Assembly: GCA_903885375.1 (NCBI GenBank)
Contig: CAISIK010000118.1
Span: 1 to 64,000, forward strand
Length of the DNA: 64,000 bases
Direction of reading: 5' to 3'
DNA from: an uncultured Pseudomonadota bacterium
GTDB taxonomy: Bacteria > Myxococcota_A > UBA796 > SXON01
Shown: in pieces, positions 9,909-22,501 of the stretch
How the letters are laid out: each line of letters starts with the position of its first letter
How positions within the stretch are numbered: position 1 is the first letter of the stretch
Made by a program: the position numbers and the translations under genes
Notes under the pieces: model-generated
Database searches by the model: none
Told to the model about the DNA's origin: nothing
Seen by the model: the letters and a program-made list of their open reading frames with translations, nothing else

Positions 9909-10934
9909 TCAGCCCCGCGCGGCGGGGCGGGCGAGGGCCATCGTCTTGCGCGCGAGGGTGGAGAGCGCGAGGCCGTCGAGGGCGTCGAGGTGCACCCAGC
10001 GGAGCTCCGCTCCGGCGGCGGCCGCCGGCTCGCCCTCCGCTTCCACGCGGAACACGGCGGTGTGGAGCTGGAGGTGGGTGAAGACGTGCTTCACGGTGCC
10101 GCAGGCGTCGGCGCGGCGCACGCGCAGGTCAAGCGCCGCGTGCAGGTGGGCGGCGAGCGCCTCCGCGTCGTTCCCCTCCCCTTCCCGGCCCGGCAGCTCC
10201 CACAGGCCCGAGAGCCGGCCGCCCTCCGGCCGCCGCACGAGGAGCACCTCCTCGCCGCGCTGCACCCACCCGCACACCGCCTCGCGCTGGGGCACGGCCT
10301 TCCGGGCCTTTCGCGCCGGGTAGGCCTCCGGTGCCTCCACGCCGCGGCAGTCGGCCCGCACCGGGCAGCGGTCGCAGCGGGGGGCCCGCGGGGTGCACAC
10401 CAGCGCGCCCAGCTCCATGAGCGCCTGGTTCCAGTCGGCGGCGCGGCCCGGGGGCACACGCGCGGCGGCCTCCGACCACAGCCACGCGCGCGTGGGGGCG
10501 GGCTCCGCCGCCCAGCGCGAGAGCACCCGCTCCACGTTGCCATCCACCAGCGGGGTGTCCACCCCGAAGGCGATGGAGGCGATGGCGCCGGCCGTGTAGG
10601 GCCCCACGCCGGGGAGCGCGCGCAGGCCCTCCACGGTGCGCGGGAAGCCGCCGCCCGCCACCACCGCCTGGGCCGCGCGCTGGAGGTTGCGGGCGCGGCT
10701 GTAGTAGCCGAGCCCGCTCCACAGCTCGAGCACCCGCTCCGTCGGCGACTCGGCGAGGGCCTCCGGGGTGGGGAACTCCGCCATGAACCGCGCGAAGTAC
10801 GGCAGCACCGTGTCGATGCGGGTCTGCTGGCACATCAGCTCGCTCACGAGCGTGCGCCACGGGGACACCTCCAACCGCCACGGCAGCGGCCGGTGGTGGG
10901 CCGCGTACCAGTCGAGCAGCGCGCCGGGGCCCAC
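9909..10934 (-). CDS. mutY: A/G-specific adenine glycosylase
   Basis: HhH-GPD LPGVGPYTAGAIASIAFG, catalytic VDGNVERVLSR, 4Fe-4S Cys cluster CTPRAPRCDRCPVRADC, C-terminal NUDIX-like domain; GTG start touches upstream TAG. Confidence 0.93.
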   Translation of the reverse strand: MGPGALLDWYAAHHRPLPWRLEVSPWRTLVSELMCQQTRIDTVLPYFARFMAEFPTPEALAESPTERVLELWSGLGYYSRARNLQRAAQAVVAGGGFPRTVEGLRALPGVGPYTAGAIASIAFGVDTPLVDGNVERVLSRWAAEPAPTRAWLWSEAAARVPPGRAADWNQALMELGALVCTPRAPRCDRCPVRADCRGVEAPEAYPARKARKAVPQREAVCGWVQRGEEVLLVRRPEGGRLSGLWELPGREGEGNDAEALAAHLHAALDLRVRRADACGTVKHVFTHLQLHTAVFRVEAEGEPAAAAGAELRWVHLDALDGLALSTLARKTMALARPAARG

Positions 10935-12793
10935 TACTCCCAGTTGACCTCGGACTTTCCGGAGTCGAGGTAGAGCCGGGAAGCCTCGTCGTTGTTCTGC
11001 ACGGGGAGCACGGCCATCTCCTTCACGTCGACCTGGTCCCAGCCGCCGCCGGTGGGCCCCGCCATGTACGAGAAGGTCATCGGGCGGGCCGGCGCCTGCC
11101 AGGTGGACTCGCCACCGGCCGTGAGCGCGCCATCGCCGTTCTGGTCGGTGAAGTACCAGCCGAGGAGCCCGCGGTCGATGTAGAAGGAGAAGCTGTCGCC
11201 ATCGGTCGGCGGGGGCGAGAAGGCGTTGATCAGGAAGCTGATCGCCCCGTTGTCGGAGAGGTAACGCTGGCCATCGAAGGCCGTGGCCGCCTGCACCCCG
11301 GAGAGCGAACCCTCCACCTGCCAACCCGCGGTGGCGCTGTTGTAGGTGACCGTCCACGACTCGCTGCGCGCCACGCCCGCGCACTGCGAGAGGGTGATCT
11401 GCTCGCCCGTAGCGGGGTCGGCGGTGATGATGGCATCGCTCGTGGCGCCCACGTCGTTCAGAGAGGCCCAGTAGTAGCCCTCGCTGACCGAGGCGAGGTT
11501 CGGCCCGTGGGGGCCGATCTCGGTGGGCACACCGCAGCCGGTCGTGGCATCGAGCATGAGCGTGAAGCCATCCTGCGTGGACACCACGATGGCGGGCACC
11601 TCGGGCACCGCGCCCCAGTCGGTCTCCTGCTGCATGGCCACCGTGCCCACGCTCGCGGCGAGGCCCGACACCGGCGAGCCGAGGTTGAAGCCGGCCACCT
11701 CGGCGTCCGCCGGGTTCACGTCGACCCAGGTGCCGGTGGCCGCGTCGTAGACATCCACGCGCTGCAGGGCCACGGGGGCCACGAAGATGCGCGAGAAGGC
11801 GGCGCCGTCGGCGAGGGTGCCGGTTTGCCACACGAGGTCGATCACGGGTGCGGCGGTGGCGACGGTCTCCACCGTGGCCGTGGCGGCATCGCCCGGGGTG
11901 GGGAAGCGGATCACGTAGAAGGCGGCGCTGCGGGCATCGCCCACGAGCACGCTCCCATCGGGGCCGGCGGCGAGGCGCCAGGGGTGCGCGCCTTCGGGCA
12001 GCGCCACGCTGCCGAGCCACTCACCCGAGAAGGGATCGACCACGCCGATGAGCGGGGTGGCGCTCTCCACGCCCACGTACAGGAAGGTGCCATCGCCGTG
12101 GAGGCCGGTGGGGCGCCCATCGAGGGTGTACACCTTCACGCCCGTGTCGGTGGTGAACTCGAAACGGTCGCCCGCGGTGGCCTCGCCGTTGAGCGTGAAC
12201 TCGATCTCGCCGTGGTCGCTCACGAAGGATTCGCCGGACTCCGGCTGGCGCTCCTGGGTGCCGGAGAGGCTGCCCTTGGCCCACCAGCGCTCGCCGTCGA
12301 ACTCGATGGACCATGTCTCGGTGGTCGTGAAGCCCGAACGGAGCTTCACGCCGGTGAGCGTGGGGGAGTCGCCCGATCCGTCCTCGTCGAAGAACCCGGG
12401 CTCGCCGGCCGCGGGCTCGAACTCCTCGGGCGCGCCGTCGTCATCCACACCCACGACGTAGGGCACCGAGATGAGCTCGGCGCGGTACACGTCGGTGGTC
12501 CAGAGCTGGACGAGGCCCGCATCGGCGAAGGCCGCCAGCTCGCCGAGCTGGCGCGTGCGCCCGGTGGTGAGCAGCGAGGCCCGGAGGAAGGAGGCCATGC
12601 CATCGTCGGAGAGGAGGCGCCCCTCCTTGAGGTTGAGCGGCACGATGGTGCCGCTGCGGCTGTTGGCCACGAACCCCACGGGGGTCTGGAAGGGCTGGTC
12701 GTCGCTCTCGGCGAGCCACGCGGCCGACACGGGGCCCTCGAAGTGCAGCGGGATGCCGAACTCCTCGCTGCAGCCGAGCAGGAAGAGGATCAT
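10934..12793 (-). CDS. Predicted lipoprotein with beta-propeller-like region and a duplicated module
   Basis: MILFLLGCSEE lipobox; ATGA overlap with upstream gene; two copies of an E(T/S)W...GSLSG..(F/Y)(V/L)SD(H/N)G.I.F module. Confidence 0.75.
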   Translation of the reverse strand: MILFLLGCSEEFGIPLHFEGPVSAAWLAESDDQPFQTPVGFVANSRSGTIVPLNLKEGRLLSDDGMASFLRASLLTTGRTRQLGELAAFADAGLVQLWTTDVYRAELISVPYVVGVDDDGAPEEFEPAAGEPGFFDEDGSGDSPTLTGVKLRSGFTTTETWSIEFDGERWWAKGSLSGTQERQPESGESFVSDHGEIEFTLNGEATAGDRFEFTTDTGVKVYTLDGRPTGLHGDGTFLYVGVESATPLIGVVDPFSGEWLGSVALPEGAHPWRLAAGPDGSVLVGDARSAAFYVIRFPTPGDAATATVETVATAAPVIDLVWQTGTLADGAAFSRIFVAPVALQRVDVYDAATGTWVDVNPADAEVAGFNLGSPVSGLAASVGTVAMQQETDWGAVPEVPAIVVSTQDGFTLMLDATTGCGVPTEIGPHGPNLASVSEGYYWASLNDVGATSDAIITADPATGEQITLSQCAGVARSESWTVTYNSATAGWQVEGSLSGVQAATAFDGQRYLSDNGAISFLINAFSPPPTDGDSFSFYIDRGLLGWYFTDQNGDGALTAGGESTWQAPARPMTFSYMAGPTGGGWDQVDVKEMAVLPVQNNDEASRLYLDSGKSEVNWE

Positions 12794-15700
12794 CGGTTCA
12801 CAATCCAGGTGATGGGCGAGCCGAAGGCGGGGCTCGCCGGGTCGGCGTCGAGGACCACGAGCGTGGAGGACACGTAATCGTCGACCTCGCCGGAGTAGTT
12901 GGCCACGACGGCCCGGGTGCCATCGGGCGTGATGGCGAGCGCGTAGGGGTTCTCGCCGATGCCCTCCGCCTGCGCCACGAGGGTGCCGAGCGGGCCCAGC
13001 GTGAGGTCGAAAACACTCACGCTGTTGGCGTTGAAGTTGGTCACGAAGAGGTGCACGCCATCGGGGTGCATGGCCATCTGGCCCGGACCCACCGCCGCCT
13101 GCGTGCCCACGCCGGCGTCCCGCTCAAAACTGCGCGGGAGCGGGAGGGTGCCGAGGATCCGGTCGTACAGGAGGTCGGTGATCTGGTCGTCGACCACATC
13201 GTCGGCCCGGATGACGAGCAGGGCCTCGGGCTCGTCGGCGAGCGCGTAGAGGGTGCCCGATGCGGGGTTCACCACCACATCGCGGGCACCGCTCGCGGCG
13301 TTCAGCCCGAGCGAGAGGATGGCCTCCACGCCGAGGTAGTTGAGGTCGGCCCAGGAGGCGGTGCTGTCGTCGCGCACGTCGAGCACGTACACGTAGGGTG
13401 CGAGCTTGCAGCCCACGTAGAGCATGCCCGCCGGCTCATCGAAGGCGAGCGACATGCAGCCGAGCTGGCTCGCGGAGGGCGAGGCGTCGGCATCGAGCGA
13501 GATGGCGTCGGCATCGTTCGGCGGGATGACGGTGAAGCCCCAGGTATCGGCGAGGGTGGGGTACGCGAGCGACCGGTTGAGGCGGTCGGGCTCGAGCCCG
13601 GTGGCGAGGCCCACGCGGGCGCTCTCGGCATCCCAGCCGGCGAAGAGCACCGAGTACCGATCGGCCTCCACGCGCACGACCGGGCGCGACACGCCGGCCG
13701 CCCCGATCGAACCGCCCGCGGCGGTGAGGATGGCGCGGGCGGTGCCCTCGGAGTCGGAGGCGGTGGACCACGCCAGCTCACCCACCTCGCGCTCGGCGTA
13801 CCCAAGCTGCCAGAGGTCGCCGTCGGAGCCGGAGAACCACATGCGCTCGACCTCGCCGTCGGACACCACGTAGGGGTCCTTCACGCCGGAGTCGTTCCAG
13901 GTGCCCGGCGCGTCGGCGTCGAGCTGCCAGGCGTACGGGTCGCCCGCCACGGTCGACCAGGACTCGCCGCCGTCGGTGCTCTCGAGCGCCGCGATGCGGC
14001 TGTCGGCGCCATCGGTGCCGGGGGCCGCGGTGGAGTACCAGAGGCGGAGCGTGCCATCCTCGAGCACCTGCACGGAGCCGGGCACGGCCACGCCGACCTC
14101 CCACTCCTCCGCGGGCTCGTAGACGGCGTTCTTCCCGGCGGTCCACGTGAGGCCGTCGGGGCTGGTGGCGCGGCCGATCGAGGTGATCGCGCCGGAGTCG
14201 CCCGCGTAGAACATGAGCCACTCGCCGTCGGCCTCCACCACCACGGCATCGTGCACGCCATCGCTGTCGAACCGGCTCTTGGCACCCACATCGAGCGCGA
14301 GCTCATCGTCGAGCGTGAGCGCGCCATCCACCCAGGCGCCCTGGCCGATGCGCCAGGTTTCGCCGTCGTACACATCGGCCCACACGGACTCGCCGACCTG
14401 GCTCGTGACGGCCACGCCTTCGGAGCCGAAGTCCTCGAGGTCCTCCGGGCCGAGCTGGTGGCCCACCGCCACCGACACCCGCCAGCCCTGGTCGGACTGG
14501 CTGGCCACCACCCCGGCGCTCAGCGGCTCGGAGAAGAGGCGGCCGTCGGCATCCTCGAGCCGGAACGCGGACTCGTTGGTGATCTGCAGCGCGAGGCCAT
14601 CGGCGAGGTTGGTGCCCGGTTCGGGCATGAGCGCGATGCCCGCATCGGTCCAGCTGTACCCATCGGAGGAGAGCCACTCGCGGAAACCCGCGGAAGCGTC
14701 GTCGGCGGTGTAGGCGTGGAAACGACCGCTCCAATAGCCGATGGAGGGAGCGGGCATGTCGGCGGAGGTGGGGGCCTCGACCGTCCACTTGTCGAGGCTG
14801 TCGCTCCATGCGGTGTGCAGGAGCGGCGCGCCGCCTTCGGGGGTGACGCTGTACCAGGCCCGCCAGCGGGACTGCTCCGGATCCCACAGGACCGTCACGT
14901 CGGAGATGCTGCCCTCCTCGCTCTCGAGCGCCACGTCGCGGCGCTTGAAGGAGACGCCATCCGACGAGGTGGCGAGGCCCACCCAGCGGTTCCCCTCGCC
15001 GGCGGTGTAGAAGAGGTGCCAGGTGCCATCGGCCGCGAGGAGCCAGGGATCACCCAGCTCCACCTCGTCGTCGTCGGGGCTGAGGATGGCGGTGCCGATG
15101 GCGAAGGGGCCGGGAACGGTCTCGGAGGTGTCGGAGCCTTCGGGATCACCCGCCACGCGGATCTCGCCCTCGTCCACATAGGCGAGCTGCGCAGCGATGA
15201 TGCTGTCGTAGGAGAGCGCCACGGTGGCGTCGTGCGCGGTGGCCGCATCGCCCTCGTCGGCGAGGTCCACATCGTAGGGCACGCCGCTGCGCGCCCAGGT
15301 GCGCTCGCCGTTGCCCGTCATCCGGTAGAGGCCACCCTCGGTGGCGGCCCACGCCCGCACGGCACCCGCCGACCAGCGGAGCGACCACACATCGGGCTCC
15401 ACCACGGTGGACTCGATGGTGTCGAGGTGGACGAAGGAGGCGCGCGAGCCCGAACCGTCGGCATCGACGAAGCTCTCGCCCACGAGCCGGCCATCGCCGC
15501 CCGGCGGCACGAGCCGCGCCGGCACCGAGGCGAGATCGACCGTGCTCACGCTGTGGGAGGTACGGTTGACGGTCCAGCCGCGGTCGCTCCCGGCGTCGTA
15601 CACGACCTCCACGGGGTCGTACCCCACGGAGAGCGCGGCGCCGCCTTCTTCGGGGCCGACGGAGTTGGAAAGGCTGGGCTGCCGGGGGTTGGCCACGTTC

Positions 15701-16109
15701 ACGAAGCGCACCACGTCGGTGGACTCGCGCGTGCGTGCGCCCTCGCTGAGCCGGCCGGTGACCATGAGCAGCTCGTGCGGCTCGGCGTAGGCCGTGGCGC
15801 CCGCAAACGATGGCAACGACACCGCCGCGGGGGCGAGGTCGGTGACGAGGTTGCGGCCTTCGGACTCATCGAGGAGCGCGAGGTCGAGGCTCAGGAGGCT
15901 TCCGCCCGTGAAGTCGAGGAAGGGATTCGCGTTGGTGACCGCGAGCACCGAGCCGCCATCGAGGAAGGTCAGCGAGGCCGGGCCGGCGAGGCAGGTGCCC
16001 ACGCCGATCTGGCCGTACTCGTAGACCCCGTCGGGGTACACGGCGCAGTCGCCCACGAAGGGGAGCGGCTGCGACTCGACACAACCCTGCAGCGCGAGCG
16101 CGAGAAGAA

Positions 16110-16113
<4 letters not shown>
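12790..16113 (-). CDS. Large predicted lipoprotein, beta-propeller (sialidase / GH43-like and YVTN-like repeats)
   Basis: GTG start, VILLALALQGCVES lipobox; repeated blades (DGTWHLFYTAGEGNRWVGLATSSDGVSF; DGEWLMFYAGDSGAITSIGRATSPDGLTW). Confidence 0.78.
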
Positions 16114-18749
<2,636 letters not shown>

Positions 18750-18839
18750 GGAAACGCACCTCGCTAACAGGGCGCGCGTGCCTAATCCGGCGAAGCACCG
18801 CGCGCCTGTCGCGAAGGGTCGCCAATCCACATCCGGCGA

Positions 18840-19865
18840 CTAGGACCTCCGCTCTCCGAACACCGCGGCCGCGTGCGGACTCTGCAGCCGGTAGAGCGCC
18901 CAGGCCGCGAGCGGGAGCCCGGCGAAGCAGCAGGCGCCCGAGCAGGGGATGGCTCCCACCACCAGCAGAACCCGGACGAGCAGCAGGTTCCGCCGCGCCC
19001 GCATCCGCAGGCCAGCGGTGAAGAAGGCGCCCGCGAACACCACGGCGCCGAGAAAGGCCAGCAACGGCAGGGCGTTGACCGTGAGGAGATCAGGGACTCC
19101 TTTCAGTCCTGCGGTCAGGATGACGTCGGCGCGTTGGCGAAACACGTTGAACCCGGCCCAGGTGAGCCCCAGCCCGCCTACCAGCGCGCCGAGCACGGCG
19201 GCCACCATGAGACCCATCCCGAGGCTCTGCATGCTCCTCGCGTAGGCGCGCTCCTCGGGGCTCTGTGCCTCAGGCTCGACCGCCCCGAGGCGGAACGTGG
19301 GGTCCTGCCCCTCCCCCTTCCGGATGGCCCCGCCGAGCGCGATCGCCGTGTGGGCCGGAAGCCACCACCCCTCCGAGGGGCCGGCCTCCAGCGTCTGCCC
19401 GAGGGTGTAACGACGCTCGAGCAGGTCGACGAAGCCGCGCGATCCGCCATCGCCGCGGGGCGGGCGGATGGAGCGGGCTTCGGCGAGCCCGACCACGCCC
19501 CCCTGGGCGCGCCATTCGCGGAAGGCTTCGTTGTGCGCGCGCACATCGGTGAGGATGCGCGGACCGAGCTCGGCCGGCGGAACGCCCGCGTAGGCGTGCG
19601 AGAAGAGCGTGTCGCCGCAGGAAACCTGCACCGACCTGCCGAGCGCCACCACCACGTACACCCACTCCTCGTCCGGGTCGTGACCGGCGAAGGTGAGCAG
19701 GAGCCCATCGGCGCCCGCGTTGTGGCGTACGTTCTCGGCGGAAAAACCACCCTCCGCGGGAGCCTCGCCGCCCAGCGTGAGGTCGGGGACACCCGCCTCC
19801 ACCCACCCGCGAAGCACCCAGGCCAGCAGGTCGTCGGCAGCGCCCATCGCGCGGGGGATCACCAT
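18840..19865 (-). CDS. Hypothetical protein with C-terminal transmembrane segments
   Basis: Coherent ORF; start MVIPRAMGAADDLLAW more plausible than the upstream track start; several TM helices. Confidence 0.6.
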   Translation of the reverse strand: MVIPRAMGAADDLLAWVLRGWVEAGVPDLTLGGEAPAEGGFSAENVRHNAGADGLLLTFAGHDPDEEWVYVVVALGRSVQVSCGDTLFSHAYAGVPPAELGPRILTDVRAHNEAFREWRAQGGVVGLAEARSIRPPRGDGGSRGFVDLLERRYTLGQTLEAGPSEGWWLPAHTAIALGGAIRKGEGQDPTFRLGAVEPEAQSPEERAYARSMQSLGMGLMVAAVLGALVGGLGLTWAGFNVFRQRADVILTAGLKGVPDLLTVNALPLLAFLGAVVFAGAFFTAGLRMRARRNLLLVRVLLVVGAIPCSGACCFAGLPLAAWALYRLQSPHAAAVFGERRS

Positions 19866-19921
19866 GCCGCGCGGTCTATCCGGGATCGTTCGGGCCCGCC
19901 TCGCGCCAACGGCCAGACGCA

Positions 19922-19956
19922 CAACAGCCCCCGCGGCGGAACCGCGGAGGCTGTTG
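19922..19956. terminator. Strong stem-loop, likely terminator of the TM2-like gene
   Basis: CAACAGCCCCCGCGG-CGGAA-CCGCGGAGGCTGTTG: 15-bp stem, one mismatch, 5-nt loop. Confidence 0.6.
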
Positions 19957-19997
19957 TTTGCCGACCTGGGAAGGCGACCGAAGCCGCCCGACCGCGA

Positions 19998-20288
19998 TCA
20001 GTCCTTGAAGATCATGTTGAGGAACTCGAGACCGTTCTCGTTCTCGCCGATGGACTGGCCGTTCTGCAGCTTCTGGCCGAGCAGGTAGGCGTCGTAGGCG
20101 AACACGGCGATGATCGGCACCATGAGGGCGCCGCAGGTGATGCCACCGAGCAGCCAGAACATGACCGCCGCAATGAGGGCCTTCTTCTTCTGGCCCATGA
20201 GGAAGTACCCGAGGGCCCCCCAGCCGAACCAGTTGCAGACGGCCAGGATGATGGGGTTCGCGTCAGGCTTGGTGATCATCTCGCCCAT
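19998..20288 (-). CDS. Small TM2-domain-like membrane protein
   Basis: NPIILAVCNWFGWGALGYFLMGQKKKALIAAVMFWLLGGITCGALMVPIIAVFAYDAYLLGQ: two TM helices with GYFLMGQ-KK. Confidence 0.7.
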   Translation of the reverse strand: MGEMITKPDANPIILAVCNWFGWGALGYFLMGQKKKALIAAVMFWLLGGITCGALMVPIIAVFAYDAYLLGQKLQNGQSIGENENGLEFLNMIFKD

Positions 20289-20415
20289 GGGAGACTCCGT
20301 AAGAAAGCAGGTTGCCGCACACGGCGATGCCGCGGGGAGGTGGGCGCCGCTTACTGCGGCGTTCGGTGGGCGGCAAGGCGAGCATTGCCGGAATGCTTCA
20401 ATTCCCTTGGATTCC

Positions 20416-21114
20416 TCAGAGCCACACGACCGTCGGGAACACCGGCACCAAGCCCTCCTCGGGGAGGATGAACTCGAAAACGTCGGTGCCCATCTCGCCC
20501 GAGGAGCGCTCCACCGAAACCGTCACGTTGATGGCGCCCGCCGCAACCCCGAAAACGGCGTACACGCCGGTGCCGCCCGTGCCCTCGGCGTCGGCCGCGG
20601 AGAGCCCCTCGTCGTCGAGGTAGCAGCCCGTGTGGACCTCGCCGGTGCTGTCGAGCACCTCCACCACCACGTCGGGCAGGGTGGGCCACTGGTTGATGTC
20701 GTCGATCTCGCTCACGCCCGCGCGCACCTCGCCCACGACCATGCCGCCTTCGAGCGCGGCGCCAGCGCACTCCGCGTGGTCGGTGCGCAGCTCCTCGACC
20801 CACGCGGGCGTGGCCATCCACGGATAGCCCGTTCCGGCGTCGAAGTCGTCGAGCCCGGCCACCCCGGAGAAGCCCGTGGAGACGAGATCCGGATGGGTCA
20901 GGGTGAGGAAGAAGGGCACACCCGAGTCCACCGCCACGCTGAAGACGCCGTCGGCATCGGACTCCGACTCCCCGGTGACGTCGGCATCGCGGTTGCGCGC
21001 CACGAGCGCGGCCCCTTCCACTGGCGCCCCGCCGTTGAAGGGGGCATCCTGGACCATCCCCTCGAGGTTCACCTGGGTGATCGGAGTTTCACAGGCCAAA
21101 AGCAGCAAGATCAC
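20416..21114 (-). CDS. Predicted lipoprotein
   Basis: GTG start overlapping upstream TGA (GTGA); VILLLLACETP lipobox. Confidence 0.68.
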   Translation of the reverse strand: MILLLLACETPITQVNLEGMVQDAPFNGGAPVEGAALVARNRDADVTGESESDADGVFSVAVDSGVPFFLTLTHPDLVSTGFSGVAGLDDFDAGTGYPWMATPAWVEELRTDHAECAGAALEGGMVVGEVRAGVSEIDDINQWPTLPDVVVEVLDSTGEVHTGCYLDDEGLSAADAEGTGGTGVYAVFGVAAGAINVTVSVERSSGEMGTDVFEFILPEEGLVPVFPTVVWL

Positions 21115-21779
21115 GAACCACCTCCCGAGAGATACCACGGCAGGATCACCTCCCCTGCCTCGGCGGTCCAGCGCTCCTCGGCGCCGGCCATGCCCACGAC
21201 CACCTCGCCCGGCTCCGCCAGCGCGAGGAACCAGGTGACCGCAGACTCGGCAGCGGCGGGCGCGATCACCCCGGCTTCATCCACCGACCAGCACAGCGGC
21301 GCTTCGGCCCCGACCGTGAGCTGGGCGCACCCGAGCTCGCTGTCCGCGGGGTAGCCGAGCACCACCACACCCTCCGCGGAGGCTGCCAGCCAGGCATCTT
21401 CATCCTCGCCGAGCGCATCGAACACATCGAGCAGCCACGTGTCGCTCACCGCGAACAGCGCGCCGCCGAACCAGTTGCCGCGCGCGGTGGGCGCATCCCC
21501 GGCCCACCAGGTTCCCCGCTCGGCCGCTCCCGTGAGGTGCACGTTCGCCGGCACACCCGGCGAGAGGAAAACCTCCCAGTAGCCGGGGTAGTCCTCGATG
21601 TAGGGCTGCTCGGCCGCGACGGGCTCCTCCGCCCCTTCGGGCCAGAACTCCGCCGCACCCTCCGTGAGTACGTGCTCGTCGTCCTGATCCACGTACACCC
21701 ACCCGCTCCACGAGACCTCGTCGGAGGGCGCAGCCGCCTCCTCGCAGGCGGCAAGCAGGGTGAGCAGGAAGAGGCTCAT
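21111..21779 (-). CDS. Predicted lipoprotein
   Basis: MSLFLLTLLAACEEA lipobox; ATGA overlap with recO stop. Confidence 0.7.
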   Translation of the reverse strand: MSLFLLTLLAACEEAAAPSDEVSWSGWVYVDQDDEHVLTEGAAEFWPEGAEEPVAAEQPYIEDYPGYWEVFLSPGVPANVHLTGAAERGTWWAGDAPTARGNWFGGALFAVSDTWLLDVFDALGEDEDAWLAASAEGVVVLGYPADSELGCAQLTVGAEAPLCWSVDEAGVIAPAAAESAVTWFLALAEPGEVVVGMAGAEERWTAEAGEVILPWYLSGGGS

Positions 21780-22501
21780 GCAGGCCCTATAGCCGACCAG
21801 AGCGCGCGGCTCGCGAGGTCCACGCCGAGGTGGGCGCGCAGGAGCTCGAGGCTCGTCTCCACCGCCTCCGACGACACCGCCGTGTCGACGAGATCACGGA
21901 GCGGGGTGCGCCGGAGCGTGTCGAGCTCCAAGAGGAGCGCCGGGGGTGCCGGGCGGCCCGGGCGACACCGGGCGTGGGCCGCTCCGCCGGCACCGGCATC
22001 CAGCGTGGTCGTTTCGTCGAGCGGCTGGCCGCACACGGCGCAGCGGTCGAGCGCCGGGCCCACCCCGGCGAAGGTGAGCGTCTTCAGCTCGAGGGCGACC
22101 GCCGCCGCGAGGGTGGGGTCCTCGTCCACCGCCTCCAGCACCAGCAGCCAGGTTTCGAGCAGGCCGTAGAGGCGCGGCTCCGGCTGGCCCTCGCGGCCGA
22201 ACGCCGCCATCAGCTCGCACCCGTACTGGGCGAGCACCAGGCGCAGGTAGCTCGACCGAAGCCGCACGCGCGCGTTGACGACCGAGGCATCCACGAGCGT
22301 GTCGAGCCCGCCGGCCCTCCCCCGCAGCCGGAAGTTGGCGCAGACCCCCACGTCGAGCCCGGCCGGGCGCCGACGACCGAGCCGCTGGAAGACGCCGTGT
22401 TTGCCCTCCTGCGGCCCGAGCACCCGGAGGATGCGGTCGTCATCGCCGAAGGGGGCCGCGGAGAGCACGATGCCCACGCATTCCCGCCCGGGGTCACGCA
22501 C
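21776..22501 (-). CDS. recO: DNA repair protein RecO
   Basis: GIVLSAAPFGDDDRILRVLGPQEGKHGVFQRLGRRR, Zn-site CAVCGQPL...HARC, RecO size and layout. Confidence 0.82.
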   Translation of the reverse strand: MRDPGRECVGIVLSAAPFGDDDRILRVLGPQEGKHGVFQRLGRRRPAGLDVGVCANFRLRGRAGGLDTLVDASVVNARVRLRSSYLRLVLAQYGCELMAAFGREGQPEPRLYGLLETWLLVLEAVDEDPTLAAAVALELKTLTFAGVGPALDRCAVCGQPLDETTTLDAGAGGAAHARCRPGRPAPPALLLELDTLRRTPLRDLVDTAVSSEAVETSLELLRAHLGVDLASRALWSAIGPA

